NCBI GenBank assembly: GCA_023897205.1
Contig: JAHWDD010000006.1
Location: 3,534,001 to 3,598,000 of the forward strand
Direction of reading: 5' to 3'
DNA length: 64,000 bases
From: Exophiala sp. HKRS030
Taxonomy: Eukaryota; Ascomycota; Eurotiomycetes; Chaetothyriales; Herpotrichiellaceae
Part shown: piece by piece, positions 33,141 through 43,604 of the stretch
Numbering within the stretch: the stretch's first letter is position 1
Layout of the letters: the number at the start of each line of letters is the position of its first letter
Notes under the pieces: generated by a model
The model's input: the letters and a program-made list of their open reading frames with translations, nothing else
The model's database searches: none
What the model was told of the DNA's origin: nothing
Translations under genes and position numbers: made by a program

Positions 33141-35007
33141 TCAGTTCGCCGTGATGGGAATGATCTCCCATCTCGGCGCATTGATGATAATGGCCATCAA
33201 ACCACCTGAGATTGTGGCAGCGATGGGGAGGGGCAAGACCCAACCGAAATAAATCCATGCAATCATGCGCCAGTTGATGGCCTTGAGAGTGCCTGAGCAG
33301 AGGCCGACACCGACAGTAGCACCAGTGATGCACTGGGTGGTGGAGATGGGCAGAGCCAGACGTGTAGCAATGACGACGGTCAAGGCAGCGCCCAGCTCCA
33401 TAGAGAAGCCTCTTGAGGGCGAGTGCAGGGTCAAACGATTACCCAGGTTGCGCATCATGTTGTAACCATATGTCCACAAACCGATTGAGATGGCTGCACC
33501 ACCGTATGCAAGAATCCAGATGGGTACTTCAGATCGCGAGGCAGCTTGGTTGGTTTGCCAGATACCGTAGATGGCGGAAAGAGGCCCTACGGCATTGGAA
33601 ACATCGTTGGCACCATGACCAAAAGATGCGACGGCTGCTGTCATGACTTGTAAGAAAGAGTAGAGATGTTCAGTCTTGTTGTCGTAGTGAGGAACGTGGA
33701 CGTGGACTTTGGAAAGGTCTTTGGCCAAAAAGCTCGCACCGAAGCCTTTGGGCTTTTCTGTCGACATTTGTTCCTCGACAATGTCTCGGTTCACACCGCG
33801 GAAGAAGTAGTAGCTGCATCGTGCGAGGAATCCCTCGCGCGTTTTCCATGGATGCTCTTGGGCTTTGAGCTTGGCGCGATCTTCCATTGATAGGTAGGGA
33901 TCAGCAGGCTTCTCATCGATGGAGCTGTTGGAAGCACCAGAGCCAGAAGCGGCTTGAGCCTCTTTCAGACCACCAGCAGCAGGAGAAACTGGGGCACTGC
34001 CATCTGCGGGAACGACACTTTCCGGTGTACCATAGTTGTGGCCACGATAGTAGTCTTGGATGACGGCTCCAGCTTGACCTTCCGGGATTGGCGGCACGGG
34101 TCCACGGCGCCACAATAATGGCCCTTTGATAACTTCCCAAGATTTGAGACTCCAGTCTTCCATGACTAAACGACGGTGAAGGAATGGAAGTAGAAATATG
34201 GCATAGAGAACGACAACACCAGCAGCGGTGCCGAAGATAGTGCCCGCAGTTGGACCAGCGCCCCAGTCATCTAGATTGAGGGATGCAGCTTGACAGTATT
34301 AGTCAGGAAATTTTATCAGCGCGCAAAGAATATCATACCTCCTTTCCAAACGATGGACATGGTGAGAACAGCAGAAGTCACACCAAAGTAGATAGGAACC
34401 ATCCATAAGCCATTCCTCAACGAGCTTTTCCGCTCCAGCACGGCGTATTTGGTGATGAGAAAGATGATGGCAGCAAAGCCGCCGGCAATACCGGGTGCAA
34501 TCCCCAGGCGGCAAAGACCTGACTGACACCCTTCCATGACCAGTTGACACCGTTGGCACCAATAGTTGCAAAGCCCACACCAATGATTCCACCTACGATG
34601 GAATGTGTGGTGGACACAGGGAGACCAATCTAGGAAATGGTTAGAAATTGTCGAGTCTTCTTCAAAGATCATATTATCTCACCTTTGTTGCGAGAGTTAA
34701 CCATAACGATGATCCCACAAAGCGCACACAACATGCCCAGCATCAGTACGGAAGGGTTCTCAGTAAAGTCATTCACCCGGATGATTCCGTTCTTAATCGT
34801 ACCCGAAACGCGAGCACCAGCCAACACGGCGCCTCCGAATTCGCAGACCGTCGCAATAGCCATTGCCTGAAGCATGGTCAACGACCTTGAAGATACGGAT
34901 GTGGCAAATGAGTTGGCGACATCGTTTGCTCCGATATTCCATGCATCGAGGAACGAAAAGATCATGCCAAAGGCAAAAATGTAGTCATATTGAGGTAGGG
35001 CCGGCAT
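33141..35007 (-). CDS. PiT-family phosphate permease (PHO89/PHO-4-like), two compensating frame breaks
   Basis: This is a plasma-membrane symporter importing phosphate, probably with Na+, under phosphate limitation. I model three exons: 34683-35007, 34339-34629 and 33141-34270 (about 581 residues). Both PiT signature repeats are present: GANDVANSFATSVSSRSL near the N-terminus and GHGANDVSNAVGPL in the C-terminal half, plus PVSTTHSIVGG and PISTTQCITGA. A long cytosolic loop joins the two halves. In exon 1 the frame must skip one base at an AAA run (plus 34719-34721) to read GSSLWLTLATK instead of an unlikely tail. In exon 2 it must gain one at a CCCC run (plus 34502-34505) to read AAWGIAPGIAGGFAAIIFL. 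With both changes every splice phase agrees (324, 292, 1130 bases). Neurospora PHO-4 has the matching CAL-GSS-LT-ATK region. Errors in the assembly are likelier than a decayed gene. Confidence 0.87.
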
Positions 35008-36316
35008 CTTGAAGATTTATCGTCGAGGACGATCGAAACTCAGTCGTTATCGAGAGAGGAAGCTGAACAACGAAGAACATCATCTCGCTCGCCTCACATA
35101 GTCGAAATTTATATCTCTGCGAAGACTTTTTCTCGTGCCCTCCCACCCCTACCCCACTGTGGACAGAGCATTTTCCCTGACCCAGCATTCTGATGCGAAT
35201 GAAATCCTCGTAGCGGCGTGCCAAAAAGCCCAAGCCTTGCCAACCCGGCCCTCAGCCTTGGGAGATGATGATATCTGGTGATCAAGGCAGCAAAGGGTCA
35301 TCGCCGAGATAATGTACCCACGACAGCGAGGTAGCCAAGATGTCTTCAAGCAACACGTGGGTGCTTGAGAGGCCGTCAATAGGTAGAATGGATGCGACCT
35401 GATGGCAATGCCCAGCCGAAAATATTGGTATCTCGACCGTGATACCACCTCAGGAGGGTCTTGAATAATGGGAACACAAGAGAATTAGGGGCGTCGAGAC
35501 CAATAGCCAAGTCTATAGGAGTTTGGTGATGCTTGCAAATCAACATACCGCACTTCAGGGCGTGGGCAGATTCTCAAACTTGATTGGTCGGAGCGTCCAT
35601 GTGTCAATAGTCACTTGCCAAGACATTATGTTGGAACGTCTTAAGAGTATCTGCATTGAACTGGAATTTGCCCAAGCTCACGATCACACTCGTACTGGCT
35701 AACTTGCAGCCTGGATGCACGGTCCGATCGTTGAGGTCATCAGATGCAAAATAGAAAGCTCTGAGTTCGACAGCTAGCAGAGTCGAGGTACTTTGGATCC
35801 CGCGGGTTTTCGGACCATTCGACCTGCTTTCTCCCAGGAACAGATTGGTCTTGGTCACACGTGGGGAGACTGCAAGCGACATTGAACATGCTCTGGATCG
35901 GAAATCGGGTATGTGGAGTTGGTCGTAATGAAATCTGCTATAACGACAAGGTCTTCGGAGTTCGTAGTAGAGCTTTGCAACATTCGTCTATTTCACCTTC
36001 ATGGAAAATAACCAGTAATGTCTGTGCTTCAAAGCATCAAACATGGTGCAGAATGAGTTCTCATTTGACCAGTCGAAGCCGCAGTAGACTGACGCCCTTA
36101 GACCTCATCCCAATTCGGGTGTCGAGACAAAGACGTATTCTGTAGCAGTGTTTTTGATAAGGACCCACCTCTCGTAGACGCCAGAGTACGAGAGCTGCTT
36201 CCCATAGGTGACAGAACTCAGGCGATACAACGCAGGGCCAAAGGTCCTGTGAGAGGCTGCCTTGGTCCACGTCAAAGTGTAGTGGACCAGCAATTCCAGA
36301 AATGACTACCACATTC
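35008..36316. promoter_or_regulatory. intergenic region upstream of phosphate permease
   Basis: About 1.3 kb holds the permease promoter and the 3' end of RPC82. I could not identify a Pho4-type CACGTG cluster near the permease start (one ACACGTGG at 35355). No gene is supported. Confidence 0.45.
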
Positions 36317-38175
36317 TCACAAGTCTCTCAAAATGGTAACGGAGTGGTCCAGACGCTGAATTTCTGAAATGAACCAGCTCTCCTTCTGACGCAGTTCACT
36401 CAATTCTTCCAATTGCTTGGCGGCCAAAGACTCCCGAGCTACATCCGCTCGTTCTAGATGGCTGAGGAGGGCGGATAATTTCTCTCTTTCAATATGTAGT
36501 CTTTGGAACAGCCTGCACATGGACTTGTACAGCCTGTTTAGCAGTACTTTCTGAACCCTGTCCGCGTCGTAGAACCACAGAAATATAGTCCGGTTTGGTT
36601 GGCGTTGCGGTTCCCTCGGTACTTCCTGAAGTTCTAGAAGCCCGGAAGCTTGTAAGTGACCTAGACATTTTCTAAGATCCTTGGCACCAAGCAGACCTAT
36701 CTCTTGTAGACTTTTCTCATCCAGCTTTCCCTTGTCGCTGAGCATACGTAGAATCCTCAGACTAGGACCGTGCTTAGTCTGATCGTCTTCGATGATCCGC
36801 ATCATTTCTTTGCTTCGCAGAAATTGGTCCATTCCACTTTTGTCAACATACCACGCACGTGAGTTTGGATCATGCTCAATGAAAGAAAAGTGAGTTTCTG
36901 ACAAGATTGCCAACTGATCCTGCACGTTGATGTGTGTATGAAATCCGTTGACTCTAGAGCTTTCATGTCCATTGGGGATTTGAGAGCTCGACCACCCGTT
37001 CCGCGAATGTCCCAGGGGTAACAGTACCGTCCCAGCGCCTTTGGCCGTGTCATGTTCCACCTGATCAATATCAATGCGCTTGCGCTCGTTTGAGACAGGA
37101 GCATCCGGAGCCAGTGTCTTCATACCGGTCGCTTCGATCTCAATCTGTCGACTTAAGGCGTGCAGAACTAGAGCGGCCTGAGAACTCAGCATACTCGTAG
37201 CCAACGAGACGAGTGCACGGTTGCGTAGAACGAAGAGAGAATTGGAATAATCAATACAAAGTAAAATCTTGTCCTTGATTAGCACAAGCAACAATACGGA
37301 GCGGTCAAGACATACCTGGCTTTTACGTCCAGCGGGATCAGGCAGGCCGCTTGATGCGAGCTCATTGAGAACATCATGTGACGACAAAGTTGAGTCCATC
37401 TGGCGCAGGTATTCAGCATGGATCCTCTCTTCAATGTCGAGTTGGGCCTTTCTGCTTCTGGTCGAAGATGTGCCAGCACTGGGAAACATTTCTCTCTCGA
37501 TTTTTTGCTTCGCATCGAATGGACTTAGAAAATGTGCCTTTCGTAATCTGCATATGAACTTGTTGTCAATCAGACCTCGCAAGCTGGCTTTGAAAGTCCG
37601 ATCCGATCGCTCTGGGCCATCTATTAGCATGGCATCGCCGTTGCCATTTGTTTGAGTATGGTTTTTATCATCCTTCTGGGGTTGAGACGCTTCCGTGTTC
37701 AGAAAGTGAGCTTCAAGTTCACTGACTGTAGAATACCCGAGAAGAGCCAGCTGCTGCAGTATTTGGGAAGCTTTATGTCCCTCAGTGTCCTCCGCAAGCT
37801 GAATGAGCTGTCCAGTACGGATGAGATTATAGGCATTCACATCGTTGGGTTCATATGTTGACATGCCCTCTAGTGGTTGATGACAGTAGACGAGGCGTAG
37901 TTGCACCAGGGTAGCCAGGCCAGACTGAACCTGACGCAGGGGTAACCTACATCTCTGAGCAATCTGAGGGGCTGCCAATCGACCCTCCTCTGTGAGTTCT
38001 CGGAAGATTCGCTATCAGACATGTCAGTGCTGCCGAGCAGGATGGCAAGTCAATGACTAACAGATAGGAAGGCACCATAAACGTCCTCGACTATGAGGCA
38101 ACATAGCTGTGCATACTGCAAGGACTGTGTTAGTTGATTATGCCGGCACAACCCAACGGTCTACCTTACCTCCAT
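36317..38175 (-). CDS. RPC82: DNA-directed RNA polymerase III subunit RPC3 (RPC82)
   Basis: This is a subunit of the RNA polymerase III initiation subcomplex (with RPC31 and RPC34) needed for tRNA and 5S rRNA transcription. I model three exons: 38170-38175 (just ATG GAG), 38062-38115 (YAQLCCLIVEDVYGAFLS) and 36317-38011 (from RIFRELTEEGRLAAPQIAQR), giving 584 residues. The first intron has a CTAAC branch site and CAG acceptor; the second has GTTAGT and ATAG ends. The protein shows repeated winged-helix-like segments, an acidic linker, and a C-terminal coiled coil (RLHIEREKLSALLSHLERAD and RLDHSVTILRDL). The N-terminal helix matches the family's 'LC-L-VED-FG' pattern. The six-base first exon makes the N-terminus easy to miss. 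No frame break. Confidence 0.88.
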
Positions 38176-38629
38176 CGAAGACTTGGGCCAGTCTCGCGTC
38201 ACGTGATCATATCCTGAAGCAATTTATGGAATATTCTTGCGGAGAGCCTCTTCGGATCAGTTGGATGAGTGTGGAAGCGATCAAAATTACGTCGAACTGC
38301 AACAATTTACGGGTCTCAGCAGTCTTGAATCTGAGGGTAGCGAAGAAAGGGACTGTGCAATCATTTCAGAAGTGTTTTTCTGATGGAACAAAACGAGTAA
38401 CTTCCAAGTGAAAAGAAATGGAAACCAACTGGCAACGACATGTGGAGCCACATTGACCAACCGACGTCTAGGTCTTGGCACGCTAGATATCGACCAATCA
38501 AAAGACTTCCGTTGCAAGCTCATCCCATCCCGTACAGACTCGAATCACTTGAACCTTTCGAAGTTGGGAGCTTTCTTTAATGAGAGTACGTCGTCTACCA
38601 CACCCCATATACCATCACATTACCTCGTC
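38176..38629. promoter_or_regulatory. divergent promoter region RPC82 / QCR2
   Basis: About 450 bp separates the start codons of two housekeeping genes transcribed away from each other. A CACGTGA-like word sits at about 38200-38206 close to RPC82. No gene within. Confidence 0.55.
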
Positions 38630-40190
38630 ATGGCTTCACCAGCTGCGCTAGGCTCCAATGCCTTGCGGGCTAGCCGTCGTCACCTCCCTCGAATTGCCCT
38701 TCAGACCAGAGGACTAGCTGCGCCAGCTTCCGGCAGCTTTCAATACGAGACTGGAGATGCATCTGGCGTCAAATATGCGAGTAGGGATATACCGGGAGCT
38801 ACAACAACGCTGGCTGTCGTCGCAAAAGCTGGATCTAGATATGAGCCTCTACCTGGCTACTCGGATGCTCTCGAAAAGTTTGCCTTTAAGGTGATGCTGA
38901 CTTCCCCTCGGCTTCCCACAGGCTAGTAAAACTGACGACTTTTTTGAACAGTCTACGACCAGGCGGTCCGCCCTAAGGATCACCAGAGAAGCCGAGCTCC
39001 TAGGTGGTGAGCTATCAGCATACCATTCTCGCGAGAACCTCGTTCTACGGGCCAAATTCCTCCGTGAAGATCTACCTTATTTTGCCGAACTCCTGGGAGA
39101 AATCATCTCGAAAACGAGATATGCAAGTGCGTCAATCATTGTTGCTGAAACGCTTTTCACTGACCAAGATCAGCCCACGAGCTTAATGAGGAGGTGGTTC
39201 ACGTCATAAAAGTCGGACAAAAGGGTGTGCTGGGTAGCCCTCTCTCTCTGGCATTGAATTCCGTTCACGGTATTGCCTTCCACCGTGGCTTGGGAGAGCC
39301 ATTGAATCCCACCTCTTCTGCACCTCTCAAATACCTCAGTGCCGACGGCATTGCACAATTTGGCGATCTTGCTTATGCAAAAGACAACATTGCAGTGGTC
39401 GCAAATGGCGCTGCCCACTCCGAGTTCTCAAAGTGGGTGGGAGAATTCTTCGCAGATGTACAGACTGGAAAGCAAAAGCTCTCTAGCCCTGCTTCCAAAT
39501 ACTATGGTGGAGAGGAAAGAATTGCGCACGGTTCTGGAAACGTCACCATCCTCGGTTTCCCTGGATCAAGCTCTTTTACCGCAGGATCTTCATATAAGCC
39601 TGAAATCTCCGTTCTTGCCACCCTCCTAGGAGGACAGTCGAGCATTAAATGGTCACCGGGATTTTCTCTTCTAGGCAAGGCAGGCTTCGAGATTCCTAAC
39701 GTTAGTATCAACACACAACACGCCGCCTACTCGGACGCTGGACTCCTTTACGTCACACTCACCGGAAGTGCTAGTGGCATCGCTAAGGCTAGCAAAAACG
39801 TCGTGGACACGATCAAGAAGATTGCAGCAGGAGAAATCGCAGAAGAAGATATCAAGAAGGCCATTGCCACCGCCAAATTCAGAGCACTTGAAGCTGGTCA
39901 GCAGACAGAAGTTGGACTCGAAGCTACCGGATCTGGCCTGATCACTGGAGGCAAAGCGTTCCAAATCGATGAGATCGCAACTGGCATCGACAAGGTGTCT
40001 TCTGAAAAGGTCAAAGCTGTAAGTCCCATTACCCCCAACTCTCCGCATCGTTACATACCAGCCTCACAACTCACGACTAACTTACATCTTGCAGGCCGCC
40101 AAAGCACTTCTCGACTCCAAAGCCTCAGTATCATCGGTAGGAGATCTGTTCGTGTTACCTTGGGCCGAAGAAATCGGACTCAAAGTCTAA
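38630..40190 (+). CDS. QCR2: ubiquinol-cytochrome c reductase core protein 2
   Basis: This is a core subunit of mitochondrial respiratory complex III, an M16-family protein without the zinc site. I model four exons: 38630-38890, 38952-39126, 39174-40018 and 40095-40190 (458 residues). The start MASPAALGSNALRASRRHLP is a mitochondrial presequence. Family landmarks are GSRYEPLPGYSDALEKFAFK, ALRITREAELLGGELSAYHS, LHRGLGEPLN-like FHRGLGEPLNPTSSAP, GGGE-like GGEERIAHGSGNV and the C-terminal GDLFVLPWAEEIGLKV. All introns are 47-76 bp with GT-AG ends and the splice phases agree. Using the last intron is needed: the read-through frame to 40249 replaces the conserved C-terminus with an unrelated tail. 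No frame break. Highly confident by family pattern. Confidence 0.93.
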
Positions 40191-40958
40191 AGGGGAAAGG
40201 GGAGATGGAGCTTTTGAAGGGGAGCAGTTGTAGGACACAACCAATGTAAAACTTGTACATATGCAAGAAAGGGAGCGTGCGAGACAGACAGATTTTAAAG
40301 CCAGCAGGGAATGGTACTGATGAAAATCAATTCCCACTTTCTTGAATCCTCCAAAAAGAAAAAGAAAAAACACGAAAACAACGGCTTCATTATAAAAGTG
40401 TCTTCCCATCTCTCATGGTCGTTGTGTCATCCTTGCTCTGTTCCCGGTACGGGATTGCCGAACGATCTTCCTGACATTCATATAAGCACGAAATATCGAC
40501 TAAAAAATTTAGTAGATTGCGGTTGCCACGAGCCATGCTGCATGCCCAACCTTACATGCGATGAGCAGTAATCCCAGGACAGAGATATCAAGGCCAAGGG
40601 GCCAGAAGAGCAATTCCATCGATGCCTCACGTGTCCATGAGTTCACGTGACGCATCTGAAGCCGTGTTTCCTGGCATATTGAACGCAAGTCACTAAAGCT
40701 GGTTGCAATGACACGATATGTGTTCCGAGATCAATACAGCGCTCATTATTTATTAGATACCCAGTACCTATGACGCTCAGCAAAATTGCACCAATGCCAA
40801 TGCCAATTAGTGATTGTCTAACACCCAAGGCCGATGTTGACACCGACCTGCCAGTTTTTACATTTTCCATGTCGTATCTCGCATTTCGCATGACGCAATT
40901 GCAACTATCGTAATCTTCCCTGAAACCAACATCCCAACATTACACATTACACATTCCA
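40191..40958. other. convergent intergenic region
   Basis: This lies between the 3' ends of QCR2 and the F-box gene. A small minus-strand frame (40643-40891, 82 codons, with one hydrophobic segment) exists but has no further support. Two CACGTG words (about 40628 and 40644) flank its 3' end. Confidence 0.4.
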
Positions 40959-42989
40959 TCACCAGGCATATCCAGCAGCTAATCGAGGACCGTCGCTACG
41001 CTCATTCCATTCTTCATCCCCGCTCGGTTCATCGTCGAGGAAGTCGTCCTCACGAAATTGATCCTGAGCCGGTCTCTGGTCGGAGATAACGAGATTGACA
41101 ATATCACAGCGAGCATGCCTTGCAGTGGACTGTTTTGCAGTATCGCTATCACTGCTCTCACCACCGCTGGATTTATGGAGGAGATTTGTCGCTATGCGTT
41201 TGCTCTGTCTTTGTGTCGTAGTCCGAGATATCGTCTTTGTTTTTGGCGACGCTGTTTTGCCTTTTTGGTCCTTAGGAGGCTCGGTTGTGTTGAGGAAAAC
41301 ATTCTCGAGCCTCGGCAGCCATTTTCTCCTCAGTTCAGCTCGGTCTCTCCAGCTCGATCCGTTCAGAATGGCTTTGATGTTGATTGTTTTCAAGTAGGGT
41401 AGCTTCTCTGAAGCATCTACTAGTGAACCCAGAAATCCTTCTGCATCTTCTGCCGAGAGTTGTCGTAGATTGTCCAGCGAGATATTGATCAAGGTCTCTG
41501 GCCATGTCGGTGGTCCATTCGGAAGTAATTCGTCATATAATGGTACTCGATCATTGTAAGACGTTGGATCTATGTACAAAAGATCTATCTCGAGGTCTTC
41601 CAGTCGAGGACATAGGCTCTGGAGGTTTGACATGAATTCAAGAGACATAGACTGGTTGCCGGAGAGTTTAAGGCTTCGCAGGTTTGCACCGCCTTGTGTC
41701 AAGAAGTAATCAATGGCGGGGGAATCGAGATAGAGGCAATTGGATATCTCAAGGTGGGACAGGTGCTTCGGGAGGGTTGAGATACAGGCGGAATCGATGA
41801 TATCGCAATTGCGTAACGTCAATCGTCGTACTTCGTGAAGTTGATCCAACGCCGAGCCAAGCAAACTATGTGCGGTAGCTTTCTCAGCTGGTGAGGCTTT
41901 CTCGGTCAAGCCCAGATTAAGGAATGCGACATTTTGCAGACGACAAAAGGATGGTTTCGCATGCGCTTTCGCCGCGACCTCCAAGACCTCCAGTGCGTTC
42001 GGAAATCTTCCATTCCATTCGAAGCTAGTGAGGACAATATTTCGTTCTTCAAGAAGGTCAAACAGTTGCTCAGGATAGGTCCACTTGGACTTTGTAGCAC
42101 CACGTTGCGCCCATATAATGGTATTGAGATCATCATAATTAGAGTAAAGGCGCATTTCTCGTAGCAGAGGGGTCTGGTTCAGCAGAATCTCCATATCAAT
42201 ACCGCTCTTTTTGGCCAACAACTGCTTAACCTCGATATCAAGACGGTGAATTTTGGATCGATATTCTATCATGGGCTTGTTTCGTCCTTGTCGCAGGAGA
42301 GCAATCAGACCATGCGCCCTTTGTGGTGGATACAGTGGCGGACTGTATAGAAGTGCAGCCATACATGCTTCATGGAAAGTACGGCATAGAGTGGAGGTAG
42401 CACACAACCATGAAATGGAAGGCGTTGATCGTGACGCTTGCTGATAGAGGGGATATGATGCAAACATCATGATATTCTTCAGCACGTGGTATGGAAGTTC
42501 TTGCCAGGGTGGTATCCTCCCAGGCATCACTGGTGGTACTTGGGACGGTTTTGTATCAGTTGAAGCTTTCGCATGTCGATTTGTATGTGTGTGGAAAATC
42601 TTTCGTTGTTTGTAGGAAGCGAATGGGAGCGTAGAGGAGGCATCCTGCTTTTTGCGCTTCAGGATGATCTGACGAGCAGACAGATGTGGCTGATGAGAAT
42701 AATCAGGTAATCTGGAAGGCGGTGGTTTCCGTTGTGAATTTCGCGGTGGATGGCGTATTCGGGGTTGGATTTCGCCTTCGGCCTCGTCAGAGGATGATTG
42801 AGAGACACTCTCTGCGCTTGATTCATCGTTGCTTGATTCTCGGTATGTTCGAATCTGCCGAGCGGCACGAGAAGGTCGGGAGGATCGAGAAGACGATTGC
42901 TGGCTGTGCACATCGAAATCGTCGGAGTCACTGAGGTCGTGGTAATGGACTCGAGGCGCTCGCCTGGGCCGAGTCTTTGTCGATGCCAT
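40959..42989 (-). CDS. F-box/leucine-rich-repeat protein
   Basis: This is a single-exon frame of 676 residues. The first ~150 residues are disordered and charged (SDSDDFDVHSQQSSSRSSRP). An F-box-like segment follows at about residues 160-205 (PPWQELPYHVLKNIMMFASY, then WLCATSTLCRTFHEAC). Next is a leucine-rich-repeat region (LHEVRRLTLRNCDIIDSACI, LPKHLSHLEISNCLYLDS, GANLRSLKLSGNQSMSLEFM, CPRLEDLEIDLLYIDP), then a basic Ser/Thr linker and acidic C-terminus. F-box proteins of this layout are substrate receptors of SCF ubiquitin ligases, the LRR binding the target. The particular substrate is not known. There is no sign of a frame break. Confidence 0.75.
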   Translation of the reverse strand: MASTKTRPRRAPRVHYHDLSDSDDFDVHSQQSSSRSSRPSRAARQIRTYRESSNDESSAESVSQSSSDEAEGEIQPRIRHPPRNSQRKPPPSRLPDYSHQPHLSARQIILKRKKQDASSTLPFASYKQRKIFHTHTNRHAKASTDTKPSQVPPVMPGRIPPWQELPYHVLKNIMMFASYPLYQQASRSTPSISWLCATSTLCRTFHEACMAALLYSPPLYPPQRAHGLIALLRQGRNKPMIEYRSKIHRLDIEVKQLLAKKSGIDMEILLNQTPLLREMRLYSNYDDLNTIIWAQRGATKSKWTYPEQLFDLLEERNIVLTSFEWNGRFPNALEVLEVAAKAHAKPSFCRLQNVAFLNLGLTEKASPAEKATAHSLLGSALDQLHEVRRLTLRNCDIIDSACISTLPKHLSHLEISNCLYLDSPAIDYFLTQGGANLRSLKLSGNQSMSLEFMSNLQSLCPRLEDLEIDLLYIDPTSYNDRVPLYDELLPNGPPTWPETLINISLDNLRQLSAEDAEGFLGSLVDASEKLPYLKTINIKAILNGSSWRDRAELRRKWLPRLENVFLNTTEPPKDQKGKTASPKTKTISRTTTQRQSKRIATNLLHKSSGGESSDSDTAKQSTARHARCDIVNLVISDQRPAQDQFREDDFLDDEPSGDEEWNERSDGPRLAAGYAW

Positions 42990-43604
42990 GGTCGATGGCG
43001 GGTGGATGAAGGATGACTCTCCGTTGAGGGGTGAGGGGCGAGGTGTGAGGGATGGCGAGGTTTTGTCAGGTGAGCATTGTTCCGAAGCTACTATGGAGCA
43101 TGAACGTGTCGCAATACCAAAAGAGTTGTGAGGCGTCTGTATTTGATGATGGAAAGACTGCGATTCTGATGCGACTGGAGAGGGAAATGTCAGTCGACGC
43201 AGATAACAATTTGATGATGAAATGCCAGGCCTAAGAAGAACTAACCTAGGATGAGCAGGTACGGCGGAGCAACGAGGAATCCAGGGTTGTAAGTGGTCAG
43301 ACCAAATGCCAGTGTCACCTTAGCAGGTTTTAGCAGTTGCGGTTGTGCTGCAAGGGACTTCAACCTCGGATCTACCCGTTTTTAGCCTTTTGATATGTCT
43401 TGGCAGCCTTGGCATCAATCTCTAGTCACATGACATGTCTTCGATCCAGGTCTGTGATAACATGTATGGATTTCCGTAGTTTGATAAGATGATTACGAAC
43501 AAAGCGAAGACAATCTCTAATGCTACACCCAACTAATAGGCGGCGTCACATAGCTACGGCTAGGGTATGAATAAGGCTGGGCAACCACGCCTCTGCCACT
43601 AACT
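42990..43604. promoter_or_regulatory. divergent intergenic region, F-box gene and Zn2Cys6 regulator
   Basis: About 0.6 kb holds both promoters and marks the left edge of the proposed catabolic cluster. A C-rich and T-rich mix without obvious coding frame. Confidence 0.5.

Noticed and set aside
40643..40891. 82-codon minus-strand frame with one hydrophobic segment
   Set aside because: Short, no similarity recognised, and lies in the 3' intergenic space of two convergent genes; chance remains likely.
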